The notes: generated from the letters alone by a model not told the origin. A DNA stretch of 64,000 nucleotides from Flavobacterium frigoris (GCF_900111075.1 NZ_FOFZ01000002.1:473322-537321); one strand, 5' to 3'. Shown: positions 7,598-15,064, counted from the first letter of the stretch. Program-made: numbers and translations.

Positions 7598-8194
7598 ATG
7601 ATTGAAATAGAATTACTTGAAAAATACGATGCAGTACGAAAGCGATACAAAAAGTCGGAAATTATTTTTGAGATAGACCATCTGGCTACGCACTACTATC
7701 AAATTACTTCAGGAGCCGTAAAAATGAATAATTATAATGATGAAGGTCGGGAGTTTATTCAAGGTATTTTTTATGCGAATCAGAGTTTTGGCGAACCTCC
7801 TTTATTCTTAGACCGAACGTATCCTGCTAATGCCGAAGCAGTAGAAGATTCTGAATTGCTATGCATCTCGAAAAACAATTTCCTAAAATTAATCAATGAA
7901 AACCCCTCGGTTTCTATTAAAATAATTGAGGTTTTAGCACAACGTCTGCACTACAAATCGGTTATGGCAGCAGAGATTTCGACTCATGATTCTGAACACC
8001 GACTCCTGCAATTATTTGATTATTCTATTTCTTATTTTAATTTCATAAAAGATGAAAACGGATATGCTATTGATTTGACGCGACAACAAATTGGGGACTT
8101 AACAGGCCTTCGAGTAGAGACTGTTATCCGAACTATTAAAACATTAGAAAAAAAAGGAGAATTGAAAATCATCAATCGAAAAGTATATCGCTAA
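7598..8194 (+). CDS. Crp/Fnr-family transcriptional regulator
   Basis: A 198-residue regulator with a cyclic-nucleotide-binding-like beta barrel (about 20-115), a long dimerisation helix (about 100-135) and a C-terminal winged helix. The recognition helix reads GLRVETVIRTIK (about 170-181). It keeps the Glu and Arg (E..R in ETVIR) that Fnr and Crp use to read TGA half-sites. There is no N-terminal Cys cluster, so it is not an oxygen-sensing Fnr proper. The next genes, 79 bp downstream, are a small membrane protein and a truncated haemoglobin, preceded by a perfect TATGAC-N4-GTCATA operator. A role in nitric-oxide or low-oxygen response is the natural inference. The effector is unknown. Confidence 0.9.
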   Translation: MIEIELLEKYDAVRKRYKKSEIIFEIDHLATHYYQITSGAVKMNNYNDEGREFIQGIFYANQSFGEPPLFLDRTYPANAEAVEDSELLCISKNNFLKLINENPSVSIKIIEVLAQRLHYKSVMAAEISTHDSEHRLLQLFDYSISYFNFIKDENGYAIDLTRQQIGDLTGLRVETVIRTIKTLEKKGELKIINRKVYR

Positions 8195-8203
8195 TTGTGC
8201 CCA

Positions 8204-8219
8204 TATGACCTATGTCATA
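8204..8219. promoter_or_regulatory. Crp/Fnr-type operator
   Basis: TATGAC-CTAT-GTCATA is a perfect 6-bp inverted repeat with a 4-nt spacer, the geometry of Fnr/Dnr sites (TTGAT-N4-ATCAA, TTGAC-N4-GTCAA). Its centre at 8211.5 lies about 43 nt upstream of the transcription start predicted from the -7 element at 8242-8249. This is close to the -41.5 position of class II activation. Confidence 0.65.
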
Positions 8220-8241
8220 AATAATTGAATTGAAGTGGTCG

Positions 8242-8249
8242 TAAATTTG
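8242..8249 (+). promoter_or_regulatory. -7 promoter element for the haemoglobin operon
   Basis: TAAATTTG matches TAnnTTTG, 23 nt before the ATG at 8273. A TTG at 8225-8227 is 14 nt upstream, somewhat short for a normal -33 element, which would fit an activator-dependent promoter. Confidence 0.55.
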
Positions 8250-8272
8250 TCACAACAAAAAATTCAATTATC

Positions 8273-8560
8273 ATGACACTATATAAAAACACATTTGCAG
8301 ATTTTAACACCAATTTTATTGGTTTCGCAACATTAATTATTATTGGACAAAGTTGTCTTGGCGCTATTGCCGCCATGAATATTCTTAAAAACGGAACAAG
8401 CGTACTACAAATGGTACAGTTAGCGGTTGTTGTATTGATTTGCATGCTTGTAAATACATCAATTCTAGCACAAATGACTCATAAAACCATCCTAAACCTT
8501 ACTATTAGCAGCGTATTTTTAAGTGTTGTATTAATTTTCCTTAACGTTATTATTTTCTAA
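8273..8560 (+). CDS. Small three-helix membrane protein preceding a haemoglobin gene
   Basis: A 95-residue hydrophobic protein with three predicted membrane segments: about 16-36 (FIGFATLIIIGQSCLGAIAA), 44-64 and 72-94. I do not recognise the family. The first helix holds the only His-free polar run (GQSC), so nothing marks it as a haem or metal protein. The stop and the next ATG overlap by one base (TAATG), so it is translationally coupled to the truncated haemoglobin. Both sit behind the FNR-like operator. Involvement in nitric-oxide or oxygen handling is inferred from context only. Confidence 0.75.
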   Translation: MTLYKNTFADFNTNFIGFATLIIIGQSCLGAIAAMNILKNGTSVLQMVQLAVVVLICMLVNTSILAQMTHKTILNLTISSVFLSVVLIFLNVIIF

Positions 8561-8943
8561 TGAAAAAACTAATTGAAAACCGAGAAGACCTCTCACTATT
8601 AGTTCATACTTTTTACAATAAAATAAGAGCTGATGAAGAAATTACTTTTTATTTTAACGATATGATTCAAGACTGGGACGAACATCTAGAAAAACTAACT
8701 GATTTTTGGGAGATGAATCTTTTTGGAGGTAAAATATACAAAGGCGATCCGTTGAAAGCTCACGTAAAAGTTGACGAACATTTTGGAGGAAAAATAGGCC
8801 CGAACGAATTTGGAATCTGGTTGAACTATTGGGCGCAAACTTTAGATGAACTTTTTGAAGGCGAAAATGCGGATATTTTGAAACGTAGAGCCAGAAAAAT
8901 GGGGACTTTTATCTATATGGGAATGTTTAACAGCAGAAGTTAG
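8560..8943 (+). CDS. Group III truncated haemoglobin
   Basis: A 127-residue globin of the truncated 2/2 fold, group III. Recognisable parts are the B-helix region LVHTFYNKIRAD, the phenylalanine/tyrosine-rich ITFYFNDM, the segment WDEHLEKLTDFWEMNLFG (around 42-59) and KAHVKVDEHFGG with the candidate proximal His, then FGIWLNYWAQTLDELF. Group III proteins bind O2 and NO and are linked to NO detoxification or signalling in several bacteria. The gene is coupled to the upstream membrane protein and under the likely control of the adjacent Crp/Fnr regulator. A terminator follows. Confidence 0.93.
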   Translation: MKKLIENREDLSLLVHTFYNKIRADEEITFYFNDMIQDWDEHLEKLTDFWEMNLFGGKIYKGDPLKAHVKVDEHFGGKIGPNEFGIWLNYWAQTLDELFEGENADILKRRARKMGTFIYMGMFNSRS

Positions 8944-8960
8944 GGCGGTTTTTATTTAAT

Positions 8961-8999
8961 AAAGCCATATAAGTTTATTTGCTTTACGTGGCTTTTTTA
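8961..8999 (+). terminator. Terminator after the haemoglobin gene
   Basis: AAAGCCA pairs with TGGCTTT across a loop of about 21 nt that has some internal pairing, followed by a T run. Confidence 0.55.
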
Positions 9000-9115
9000 C
9001 TTTATTGATGTTTAAAGTAATTTAAACATTTAAGAAATATAAGGTCATATGAGTTTTGTGGAAATTAGAATTTTGAAAAGCGTAGCTACATTCTCTTAGT
9101 TCTTTTTTCTAACCT

Positions 9116-9760
9116 CTATTCCCCACTCTCTTTCTGAAAAGCATAAACCAATCCAAAACCTTCAATTTCTTCATAAAACAATTCAAAATCGATAACTATA
9201 CCATCGAAATGAAGTTCAGCCTTTGCTTTAATATCATCTAAACGAAAAGCTTGTACTTTAATATGTTCTTTAAAGCTGATTCCTTTTTCGTTTCTAATTT
9301 TAAAAATCGCTTCTTTGGCTCCCCAAATTACAGTTAGCTTTTTAATATAGCTTTCTAAATCATTTTTATCTAAATAGCTAAATTCGGTATCGACAAACTT
9401 ATCAGCAATTCGGATTATTTTATCTCGTTGTAATTCGATATCGATCCCTACTGTTTCGTCACTTACAATAATGGCTGAAAAATTATGGGAATGGGTAATG
9501 GAAATGTATTTATCGTCTGTTAGATCCGGTTTCCCAAATTCATCATAATACAAATCAAAATCAGTGTAACCGGCAATTTGCAATAATTTGCGTACGCTTA
9601 GAAAACCCCGTTGATGCATTTCTGACTTCATTCCTTCAAGACGAATACAGTTTTTGTCGTTTAATTGTACTTCGTTGTTTAATTGCTCGAAGGATTCGGT
9701 GATTTTCCAAACGAAAATTTGTGTTGTAGAACTAAAGCGTATCGTTTTGTATAAAGGCAT
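9116..9760 (-). CDS. 4'-phosphopantetheinyl transferase (Sfp type)
   Basis: Transfers phosphopantetheine from CoA to a conserved Ser of carrier proteins. The 214-residue protein has both family signatures: the Mg2+-binding GIDIE in TVGIDIELQRDK (about 104-115) and WGAKEAIFK (about 144-152), plus the ISITHSH segment. I chose the ATG at 9760 (MPLYKTIRF): the upstream ATG at 9799 adds 13 residues unlike the family. It is transcribed away from ahcY. As a stand-alone Sfp-type enzyme it probably serves a fatty-acid or polyketide-like carrier protein; no such gene is nearby. Confidence 0.88.
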   Translation of the reverse strand: MPLYKTIRFSSTTQIFVWKITESFEQLNNEVQLNDKNCIRLEGMKSEMHQRGFLSVRKLLQIAGYTDFDLYYDEFGKPDLTDDKYISITHSHNFSAIIVSDETVGIDIELQRDKIIRIADKFVDTEFSYLDKNDLESYIKKLTVIWGAKEAIFKIRNEKGISFKEHIKVQAFRLDDIKAKAELHFDGIVIDFELFYEEIEGFGLVYAFQKESGE

Positions 9761-9992
9761 GATATTTACTTGATTTCCTAGCCCCGATGGAAACGACATC
9801 CTTTTTATCTTGCAAATAGTTTCTGGTCACCAAAATAAGTTCCAGATAAAAAGATATAGTGAACAGCGGGATTAGCTCCTGAAAATGAAGCTAAATGGTA
9901 TTTTAATTATTATTTTACTGATTTTTAAAAGATTACACTATTAAACAATTCATAAATATAAGTGAATCCTTTTTAAATCATAAGTTATTCCG

Positions 9993-10000
9993 TAAATTTG
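9993..10000 (+). promoter_or_regulatory. -7 promoter element for ahcY
   Basis: TAAATTTG matches TAnnTTTG, 29 nt before the ATG. No clear -33 TTG. Confidence 0.45.
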
Positions 10001-10029
10001 CAAAAAATCACAATACAAATATACTATAA

Positions 10030-11346
10030 ATGAGTACTACAACTATGCCTTTTGTGGCTTTCAAAGTAAAAGACATCTCTCTAGCAGCCTGGGGAAGAAA
10101 AGAAATTGAATTAGCTGAAGCTGAAATGCCAGGTCTAATGGCACTTCGTTCTGAATATAAAGACGAACAACCACTTGCTGGTTCTCGTATCGCAGGATGT
10201 TTACACATGACAATCCAAACTGCAGTTTTAATCGAGACTTTAATCGCTCTTGGTGCTGAAGTTACTTGGTCTTCATGTAACATTTTCTCCACTCAAGATC
10301 AAGCTGCTGCTGCTATGGCTGCTGCTGGAATTCAAGTTTACGCTTGGAAAGGGTTGAACGAAGTTGATTTTGACTGGTGTATTGAGCAAACATTATTCTT
10401 TGGTGAAGATAGAAAGCCATTGAACATGATTCTTGACGACGGTGGGGATTTGACTAACATGGTTATTGACCGTTACCCAGAATTAGTTGCTGGAATAAAA
10501 GGTTTGTCTGAAGAGACTACAACTGGAGTTCACAGATTGTACGAAAGAGTAAAAGCGGGAACGTTACCAATGCCTGCAATCAATGTTAATGACTCGGTTA
10601 CTAAATCGAAATTTGACAACAAATATGGTTGTAAAGAATCGGCAGTAGATGCTGTTCGTCGTGCAACTGATATTATGCTTGCTGGTAAAAGAGTTGTAGT
10701 ATGTGGATACGGTGACGTAGGAAAAGGTACTGCTGCTTCTTTTAGAGGTGCTGGATCTATTGTTACAGTTACTGAAATTGATCCAATTTGTGCTTTACAA
10801 GCTGCAATGGACGGTTTTGAAGTTAAAAAATTAAACACTGTTGTTGGAAATGCTGATATCATCATCACAACAACTGGAAATAAAGATATCGTTCTTGGTT
10901 CTCACTTTGAGCAAATGAAAGATAAAACTATCGTTTGTAACATTGGACATTTTGATAACGAAATTGCAGTTGCTTGGTTGAACACGAACCACGGAGCTTC
11001 TAAAGTGGAAATCAAACCACAGGTTGATAAATATACTATCGATGGTAAAGACATCATCCTTTTGGCTGAAGGTCGTTTAGTAAACCTTGGTTGTGCTACA
11101 GGTCATCCAAGTTTTGTAATGAGTAACTCATTTACTAACCAAACTCTAGCTCAAATCGAATTGTGGAAAAACAGCGCAGCTTACAACAATGACGTTTATA
11201 TGTTACCAAAACACTTAGATGAAAAAGTAGCTATGTTGCACCTTGCTAAATTAGGAGTTGAATTAGAGACTTTACGTGACGATCAAGCAGCATACATTGG
11301 CGTTCCTGTTGATGGTCCATTCAAACCAGAATACTACAGATACTAA
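10030..11346 (+). CDS. ahcY: Adenosylhomocysteinase (S-adenosylhomocysteine hydrolase)
   Basis: Hydrolyses S-adenosylhomocysteine to adenosine and homocysteine, removing the product inhibitor of methyltransferases. The 438-residue protein matches the family along its length. It has the substrate-domain segments [15 protein letters not shown] and [19 protein letters not shown], the NAD-binding GYGDVGKG (about 227-234), and the C-terminal PFKPEYYRY that reaches into the partner subunit's NAD site. The codons look like those of a highly expressed gene. It is monocistronic, with its own promoter and terminator. The last 114 bases of the gene are duplicated 0.8 kb downstream beyond a toxin-antitoxin pair. 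Confidence 0.98.
   Translation: MSTTTMPFVAFKVKDISLAAWGRKEIELAEAEMPGLMALRSEYKDEQPLAGSRIAGCLHMTIQTAVLIETLIALGAEVTWSSCNIFSTQDQAAAAMAAAGIQVYAWKGLNEVDFDWCIEQTLFFGEDRKPLNMILDDGGDLTNMVIDRYPELVAGIKGLSEETTTGVHRLYERVKAGTLPMPAINVNDSVTKSKFDNKYGCKESAVDAVRRATDIMLAGKRVVVCGYGDVGKGTAASFRGAGSIVTVTEIDPICALQAAMDGFEVKKLNTVVGNADIIITTTGNKDIVLGSHFEQMKDKTIVCNIGHFDNEIAVAWLNTNHGASKVEIKPQVDKYTIDGKDIILLAEGRLVNLGCATGHPSFVMSNSFTNQTLAQIELWKNSAAYNNDVYMLPKHLDEKVAMLHLAKLGVELETLRDDQAAYIGVPVDGPFKPEYYRY
11228..11341 (+). repeat. First copy of a 114-bp direct repeat (3' end of ahcY)
   Basis: Bases 11228-11341 recur at 12137-12250 with 11 mismatches by my alignment (about 90% identity) and no gaps. Both copies open with TAGCTATGTT. 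The segment in between (about 0.8 kb) holds the ahcY terminator, an intergenic repeat and the toxin-antitoxin pair. Confidence 0.85.
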
Positions 11347-11386
11347 ATTTTAGTGAATAGTAATTAGCTAAAAATTATAATTAGAG

Positions 11387-11416
11387 AAACCCTTGCAGTA
11401 ATGCGAGGGTTTTTTG
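11387..11416 (+). terminator. ahcY terminator
   Basis: AAACCCTTGCA pairs with TGCGAGGGTTT (one T-G wobble) around a GTAA loop, followed by a T run. Confidence 0.85.
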
Positions 11417-11420
11417 TTTT

Positions 11421-11517
11421 TGGGCGTGACCCTTCGTAAAAACTTCGGGTCGGGCTATTCGTTACAATCTTTACTCCACTCCGTTCCGTAAAGGATTTTC
11501 ACTGCTATCCCTCACGC
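11421..11517 (+). repeat. Intergenic repeat, copy A (diverged)
   Basis: Shares the core order GTTACAATCTTT ... AAAGGATTTTCACTGC with copies at 28978-29083 and 41301-41404. It begins five bases after the ahcY terminator and has the same orientation as ahcY. It contains its own GACCC/GGGTC inverted repeat. It is more diverged than the other two copies. Confidence 0.6.
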
Positions 11518-11623
11518 AAATCGCCACTAAATACTACTTCAATTCAAGAAATACAGAGTTTTCAATAAAAACCAAAAAAAGCATTTTTGCATTCAATATC
11601 TCAAGAACAACCGGAATATTTTA

Positions 11624-11631
11624 TACCTTTG
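11624..11631 (+). promoter_or_regulatory. -7 promoter element for the toxin-antitoxin pair
   Basis: TACCTTTG matches TAnnTTTG. A start near 11637 would leave almost no leader for the ATG at 11640 but about 15 nt for the ATG at 11652, which supports the latter start. Confidence 0.45.
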
Positions 11632-11651
11632 TATCTCAAATGATTATCAAA

Positions 11652-11873
11652 ATGACTACACTTACTGTAAACATAAAAGACAGTTCTAAACTTGCTATCA
11701 TCAAAAAAATTTTGAAGGCTTTTGATGTGGAAGTAATTGAACAAAACAGAGAGATAACAAATCCTGAAATAGTGAAAAGATTAGAAAAACACCGTAAAAA
11801 TTTCCATAACCCTACTTATAGAGAAGAAAACTACACCAAAGTAGATCCAAAAAATATATGGGCCGATATTTAA
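11652..11873 (+). CDS. Antitoxin of a YoeB-type toxin-antitoxin pair
   Basis: A 73-residue protein beginning MTTLTVNIKDSSK, with a short beta strand followed by a helical segment (IIKKILKAFDVEVIEQ) and a charged, probably disordered C-terminus. It resembles the small DUF2683-like antitoxins common before RelE/YoeB toxins in Bacteroidota. An ATG four codons upstream (11640) is possible, but the promoter position favours 11652. The gene overlaps the toxin gene by 16 nt, the usual coupling for such pairs. In these systems the antitoxin neutralises the toxin and represses the operon. Family identity is less certain than the role given by position. Confidence 0.78.
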   Translation: MTTLTVNIKDSSKLAIIKKILKAFDVEVIEQNREITNPEIVKRLEKHRKNFHNPTYREENYTKVDPKNIWADI

Positions 11874-12139
11874 TAGAAATAAGCAAAGAAGCACTTGCCG
11901 ACTTATCTAAAATTAAAAAATCTGGTAAGAAAGCGGATATTTCTAAACTTGAAAAAATATTTTCGGAACTTGAAATTCATCCAACAACTGGAATTGGAAA
12001 ACCCGAAAAGCTAAAATACAAAACCGAAAATGTTTGGTCGAGAAAAATCAACAAAAAAGACAGATTGGTATATGAAATCATTGACTACGAAGTAATCATT
12101 ATTATTATATCGGTTTTGGGTCATTATAAAGATAAATAG
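11858..12139 (+). CDS. yoeB: YoeB/Txe-family mRNA interferase toxin
   Basis: A ribosome-dependent endoribonuclease of the RelE superfamily. The 93-residue protein has the YoeB core GIGKPEKLK (45-53), VWSRKINKKDRLVYEI (59-74) and GHYKDK (88-93). The residues matching the catalytic set of E. coli YoeB are E50, R69, H89 and Y90, so it should be active. There is a hydrophobic run (VIIIIISVL) in the last strand. The stop codon TAG is the first three bases of the duplicated ahcY segment, meaning the C-terminus of the toxin was set by that junction. No other mobile-element gene is present. Confidence 0.92.
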   Translation: MGRYLIEISKEALADLSKIKKSGKKADISKLEKIFSELEIHPTTGIGKPEKLKYKTENVWSRKINKKDRLVYEIIDYEVIIIIISVLGHYKDK

Positions 12140-12250
12140 CTATGTTTCAACTTGCTAAATTAGGAGCTAATTTAGAGACTTTACGTGATAATCAAGCAGC
12201 ATACATTGGTGTTCCTGTTGATGATCCATTCAAACCCGAATACTAAAGAT
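12137..12250 (+). pseudogene. Duplicated 3' end of ahcY (gene fragment)
   Basis: A diverged copy of the last 114 bases of ahcY. Inside it an open frame of 34 codons (12142-12246) runs in the original ahcY frame and ends in ...DDPFKPEY, three residues short of the true C-terminus because TAC became TAA. It has no promoter or upstream coding part of its own, so it is a relic of a recombination or integration event. The YoeB stop overlaps its first bases. Confidence 0.85.
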
Positions 12251-12300
12251 TTTAAGTCCCGTGTCTTCGGGATAATCTTAGATTTTTTAATTCAGATTTC

Positions 12301-12337
12301 AAACCAGACAGATTTTTAAAACCTGTCTGGTTTTTTT
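12301..12337 (+). terminator. Terminator after the toxin-antitoxin block
   Basis: An 11-bp perfect stem, AAACCAGACAG / CTGTCTGGTTT, followed by seven Ts. Confidence 0.85.
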
Positions 12338-12438
12338 ATGTCTTACGCTTTCAATAGAAAAAAGAAAACAAATATTTAAGAAAATTTTTCATAATTTCGA
12401 CAACTAACTTTCAAATTTGACTTAAATAAACCAACTAC

Positions 12439-12909
12439 ATGAAAAAATATTTATTTGTAATATTGTTTGCACTACTGCCTTTTTTATCAAATGCTCAAAT
12501 GCCAAACTCCCCAAGAGTACAAATGGCTCAAAGTAATCAACAGTGGACAAATCGTCAAAACCAAAAATGGCACGATAGAGGTATGGGAAATTCAAAGTCT
12601 CAAACTAAAATAACAGAAAAGAAAATTGCCAAAGAAGAAAAGAATAAACTGAAATTAGAAGAAAAAATAACACAATTAAATTCCGATTTAGAACAACAAA
12701 CAAATCAGTCAACAGCCCTTGAAAATTCTGCTAACAACACACATAATTACTCCCAAAAAGATACTGAAGAAATAAAAGTACAAATAGCAAAGACCGAAGA
12801 AAAACTAATCAAAACAAAAGCCGAACTCGAAACAAATTCTAAGAAAATAGGAAGCTTGAAATCAGTCGGCCAATTTTCTGTAACAAATAAAAAAGAACTT
12901 AATAAATAA
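12439..12909 (+). CDS. Secreted coiled-coil protein
   Basis: A 156-residue protein with a signal peptide (about 1-19, ending SNAQ). A Gln/Asn-rich linker follows (QMAQSNQQWTNRQNQKW), then two charged helical stretches that look like coiled coils: about 57-90 (KITEKKIAKEEKNKLKLEEK) and about 112-145. I recognise no domain. The next gene, 12 nt downstream, has the same plan (signal peptide, Gln/Asn-rich segment, Lys/Glu-rich coiled coil). The two are probably co-transcribed and may be distant duplicates. Localisation to the periplasm or cell exterior is inferred. Confidence 0.75.
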   Translation: MKKYLFVILFALLPFLSNAQMPNSPRVQMAQSNQQWTNRQNQKWHDRGMGNSKSQTKITEKKIAKEEKNKLKLEEKITQLNSDLEQQTNQSTALENSANNTHNYSQKDTEEIKVQIAKTEEKLIKTKAELETNSKKIGSLKSVGQFSVTNKKELNK

Positions 12910-12921
12910 GTACACCTAAAT

Positions 12922-13311
12922 ATGAAACCACTTATCACAATCATAACATTACTGCTACTACCTATTCTTGCAATGGCACAGTTTTCTAGCGCTCAAAGAC
13001 AAATGAACATGTCCAACAATATTGTTAGACAACAAAATCAAATGTCTTTGCAAATACAATCACAACAACGTCTTTTAGCCAACTACAGCAATAGAACTGT
13101 AACCGCTCAATCCAATTTAGCCAAAGAAGAAAAAAAAATTCAAAAATTATCCCAAAAAGTAGAAGAGAAAAAAGCAGCTCGACAAACAGAGCGAGATCGA
13201 TTAGCAAATCTTCAAAACAGCAATAAAAATACTAACGAAAGTGACATAAAAGGGAATCAAAAAAAATATCTAAAGCTAAAAATAAAGTCACCTCAGCCGA
13301 AAAAAAATTAA
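12922..13311 (+). CDS. Secreted coiled-coil protein, probably frameshifted
   Basis: The open frame gives 129 residues: a signal peptide (about 1-19, ILAMAQ), a Gln-rich segment (QRQMNMSNNIVRQQNQMSL) and a charged coiled coil (LAKEEKKIQKLSQKVEEKK). It ends soon after a run of eight As (13259-13266). In the next frame the same kind of charged coiled coil continues without a break to 13475. One more A in the run would join the two parts into a protein of about 184 residues. The reading here is therefore a truncated or slippage-dependent gene, or a sequencing error in a homopolymer. Function unknown. Confidence 0.65.
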   Translation: MKPLITIITLLLLPILAMAQFSSAQRQMNMSNNIVRQQNQMSLQIQSQQRLLANYSNRTVTAQSNLAKEEKKIQKLSQKVEEKKAARQTERDRLANLQNSNKNTNESDIKGNQKKYLKLKIKSPQPKKN

Positions 13312-13475
13312 GCGAAGCAAATGTTAAATTAGAATCAAGCTCTAACATAATCGCGCTACTAAAAAAAGAAGTCGCAACTGCTAATTCAGAAAAAGAAGCA
13401 CTTATTAAAAAACAAGAAGAAGAGCAAAAATTAAAAAAAAAGAAAAAAGAAAAGAAACATAAAGAGAATAAATAA
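13254..13475 (+). other. Out-of-frame continuation of the coiled-coil gene
   Basis: Read in the frame of 13254, the sequence encodes about 73 residues of Lys/Glu-rich helix (AEKKLSEANVKLESSSNII, then EKEALIKKQEEEQ and a poly-Lys end) and stops at 13473-13475. It has no start of its own and matches the composition of the frame before it. It is best read as the lost C-terminal half of the gene at 12922. Confidence 0.6.
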
Positions 13476-13540
13476 ACAGTTTCGACTTACACACTTTAAG
13501 ACACAGTGCCCGCTTGCTTTAAAAACCAATTTCGAATACC

Positions 13541-14326
13541 ATGAGAAACCATCTACTTCTTCTATTACTGTTATTATTGACCATTCCAATTTCGGCTCAA
13601 GACAATAATCGAAACGAATACCAAAAACAACTATTTGAATTAGGCAAAAACACAGTAAAGAATCTCAATTACCCACAAGCCATAAAAAATATTTACTACT
13701 GCCTACAACATAAATCCTAACGCTCAAATTGCTATCAAAAAAGCAGATTCTTTAAAAACTATTTTTAGAAAAGACAAAATAAATACTTTAATAGGGAATT
13801 GGAAATAGAGTTCTAAAGAAGCAAATGGGAAATAAGAGATGATGGCTTAGTTGGAAAAATGATAACAATCACCCCCGATGAAATTCTGTTTTACGAATTA
13901 TATCGTCATTCAAAAAGATGGGAATTATTCAAAACAGAGAAGATTGCTTTTTCTGAAAACCCAGATTCATATTCTTTTACAGAATTTTTATATTCTAATA
14001 ATGAAATTTGGGAGTATACAATAAACAAAGATTCAGGTGAATTAACTACATTTTACATTGGAGAAAAAATAGAAGATAATTATACTCAATTGGTCTGTGG
14101 TAACCCACTGTTTTACTATTTTAAATTGCATAAGTATTTAATCAAAAAATACACAACACACTGGGCTAGACTTTCGCTCATGAAACCCACAAATACAATC
14201 AAACCAATCCATTTTTCACCTAACCTCCCTCTCTTTGGGAGAGTCCATAAAAAAACCCAATCTTTTCAGATTGGGTTTTCTAATAAATTGAGTAAATCAA
14301 TTATGCTTCAACTTCAAATGGAATGA
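13541..14326 (+). pseudogene. Decayed secreted TPR-like gene
   Basis: An ATG at 13541 starts a 59-residue frame with a clear signal peptide (poly-Leu core, PISAQ) and the start of a tetratricopeptide-like helix (FELGKNTVKNLNYPQAIKN), stopping at 13720. The helix continues in another frame (TAYNINPNAQIAIKKADSL), shifted at the A-run near 13684-13689. That frame meets an in-frame TAG at 13806-13808 within GNWK. A further shift near 13824-13828 leads into WEIRDDGLVGKM and the open frame 13859-14326 (MITITPDEILFYEL...), whose last 30 or so residues run into the rpmA terminator and 3' end. There are at least three lesions, so it is a pseudogene. The intact protein was probably signal peptide, TPR and a lipocalin-like GxW domain. 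That last point is inference. Confidence 0.7.
14252..14280 (-). terminator. rplU-rpmA operon terminator
   Basis: On the minus strand AAACCCAATC pairs with GATTGGGTTT around a short loop and is followed by a T run, 20 nt after the rpmA stop. Confidence 0.85.
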
Positions 14327-14567
14327 TTGAAACGTATGATTTGTTATCTCTTTTCTTTTGGAAATGTACAACACCATCTACTCTTGCGTGTAGGGTGTGA
14401 TCTTTACTGATGTAAACATTTGCACCTGGATTATGTTTTGAACCTCTTTGTCTTATGATGATATTCCCTGCAATAGCAGCTTGTCCTCCAAAAATCTTAA
14501 CACCTAAACGTTTTGATTCTGATTCTCTACCATTCTTGGAACTACCGACACCTTTCTTGTGAGCCAT
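14301..14567 (-). CDS. rpmA: 50S ribosomal protein bL27
   Basis: An 88-residue bL27, a large-subunit protein whose N-terminal arm reaches the peptidyl-transferase centre. The start [22 protein letters not shown] and the core [19 protein letters not shown] and [18 protein letters not shown] segments are typical. No Firmicutes-style cleavable N-terminal extension is present. It is second in the rplU-rpmA operon, 23 nt after rplU. Confidence 0.98.
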   Translation of the reverse strand: MAHKKGVGSSKNGRESESKRLGVKIFGGQAAIAGNIIIRQRGSKHNPGANVYISKDHTLHARVDGVVHFQKKRDNKSYVSIIPFEVEA

Positions 14568-14590
14568 GACGTATTAGTTTAATATTGTTA

Positions 14591-15034
14591 TTATTCTTTA
14601 GTATCTTCTTTTTTAGCTTTAGGAGCTTTTTTTACTTTAGCAGCCGGAGCTTCTTCAGTACTTGCTTCTACCGCTGCTTTCTTAGGAGCTGCTTCTTTTT
14701 TAGGAGCCGCTTTTTTAGCACCTGATGCAGTAATACCTTCAATTACAATTTGAGTAAGATATTGTCTGTGACCATTTCTCTTTTTGTATCCTTTTCTTCT
14801 TTTCTTTTTGAAAATGATAACTTTATCTCCTTTTAAGTGTTGTAACACTTTAGCTTCTACTGAAGCACCTTCTATAGCGGGGGCGCCTATTGTGATTACG
14901 CCATTGTCGTCTAACAAATAAACTTTGTCGAAAGAAACTGTAGTTCCTTCTTCATTTGCCAAACGGTGAACGTAAACCTTTAGGTCTTTGCTTACTTTGA
15001 ATTGTTGCCCTGCTATCTCTACGATTGCATACAT
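14591..15034 (-). CDS. rplU: 50S ribosomal protein bL21 with an Ala/Lys-rich tail
   Basis: bL21 binds 23S rRNA near bL20. The first ~103 residues are the normal bL21 domain (MYAIVEIAGQQFKV at the start, KKRRKGYKKRNGHRQ near 78-92, TQIVIEGI). Residues about 105-147 are an extra low-complexity tail of Ala, Lys, Pro and Glu, as seen in some Bacteroidota orthologues. It is followed by rpmA, and a full -33/-7 promoter lies upstream. Confidence 0.97.
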   Translation of the reverse strand: MYAIVEIAGQQFKVSKDLKVYVHRLANEEGTTVSFDKVYLLDDNGVITIGAPAIEGASVEAKVLQHLKGDKVIIFKKKRRKGYKKRNGHRQYLTQIVIEGITASGAKKAAPKKEAAPKKAAVEASTEEAPAAKVKKAPKAKKEDTKE

Positions 15035-15064
15035 ACCAAATTGATTTATTGATTTTTAAGGTTG

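Noticed and set aside
9803..9895. Possible SAM- or SAH-type riboswitch upstream of ahcY (inverted repeats CTTTTTATCT/AGATAAAAAG and TTAGCT/AGCTAA)
   Set aside because: The repeats are short with a large loop, and I could not match the conserved core of any SAM or SAH riboswitch.
10008..10868. Minus-strand open frames inside ahcY (10008-10292 and 10530-10868)
   Set aside because: They are antisense to a highly conserved gene, have no recognisable domains and arise from codon bias of ahcY.
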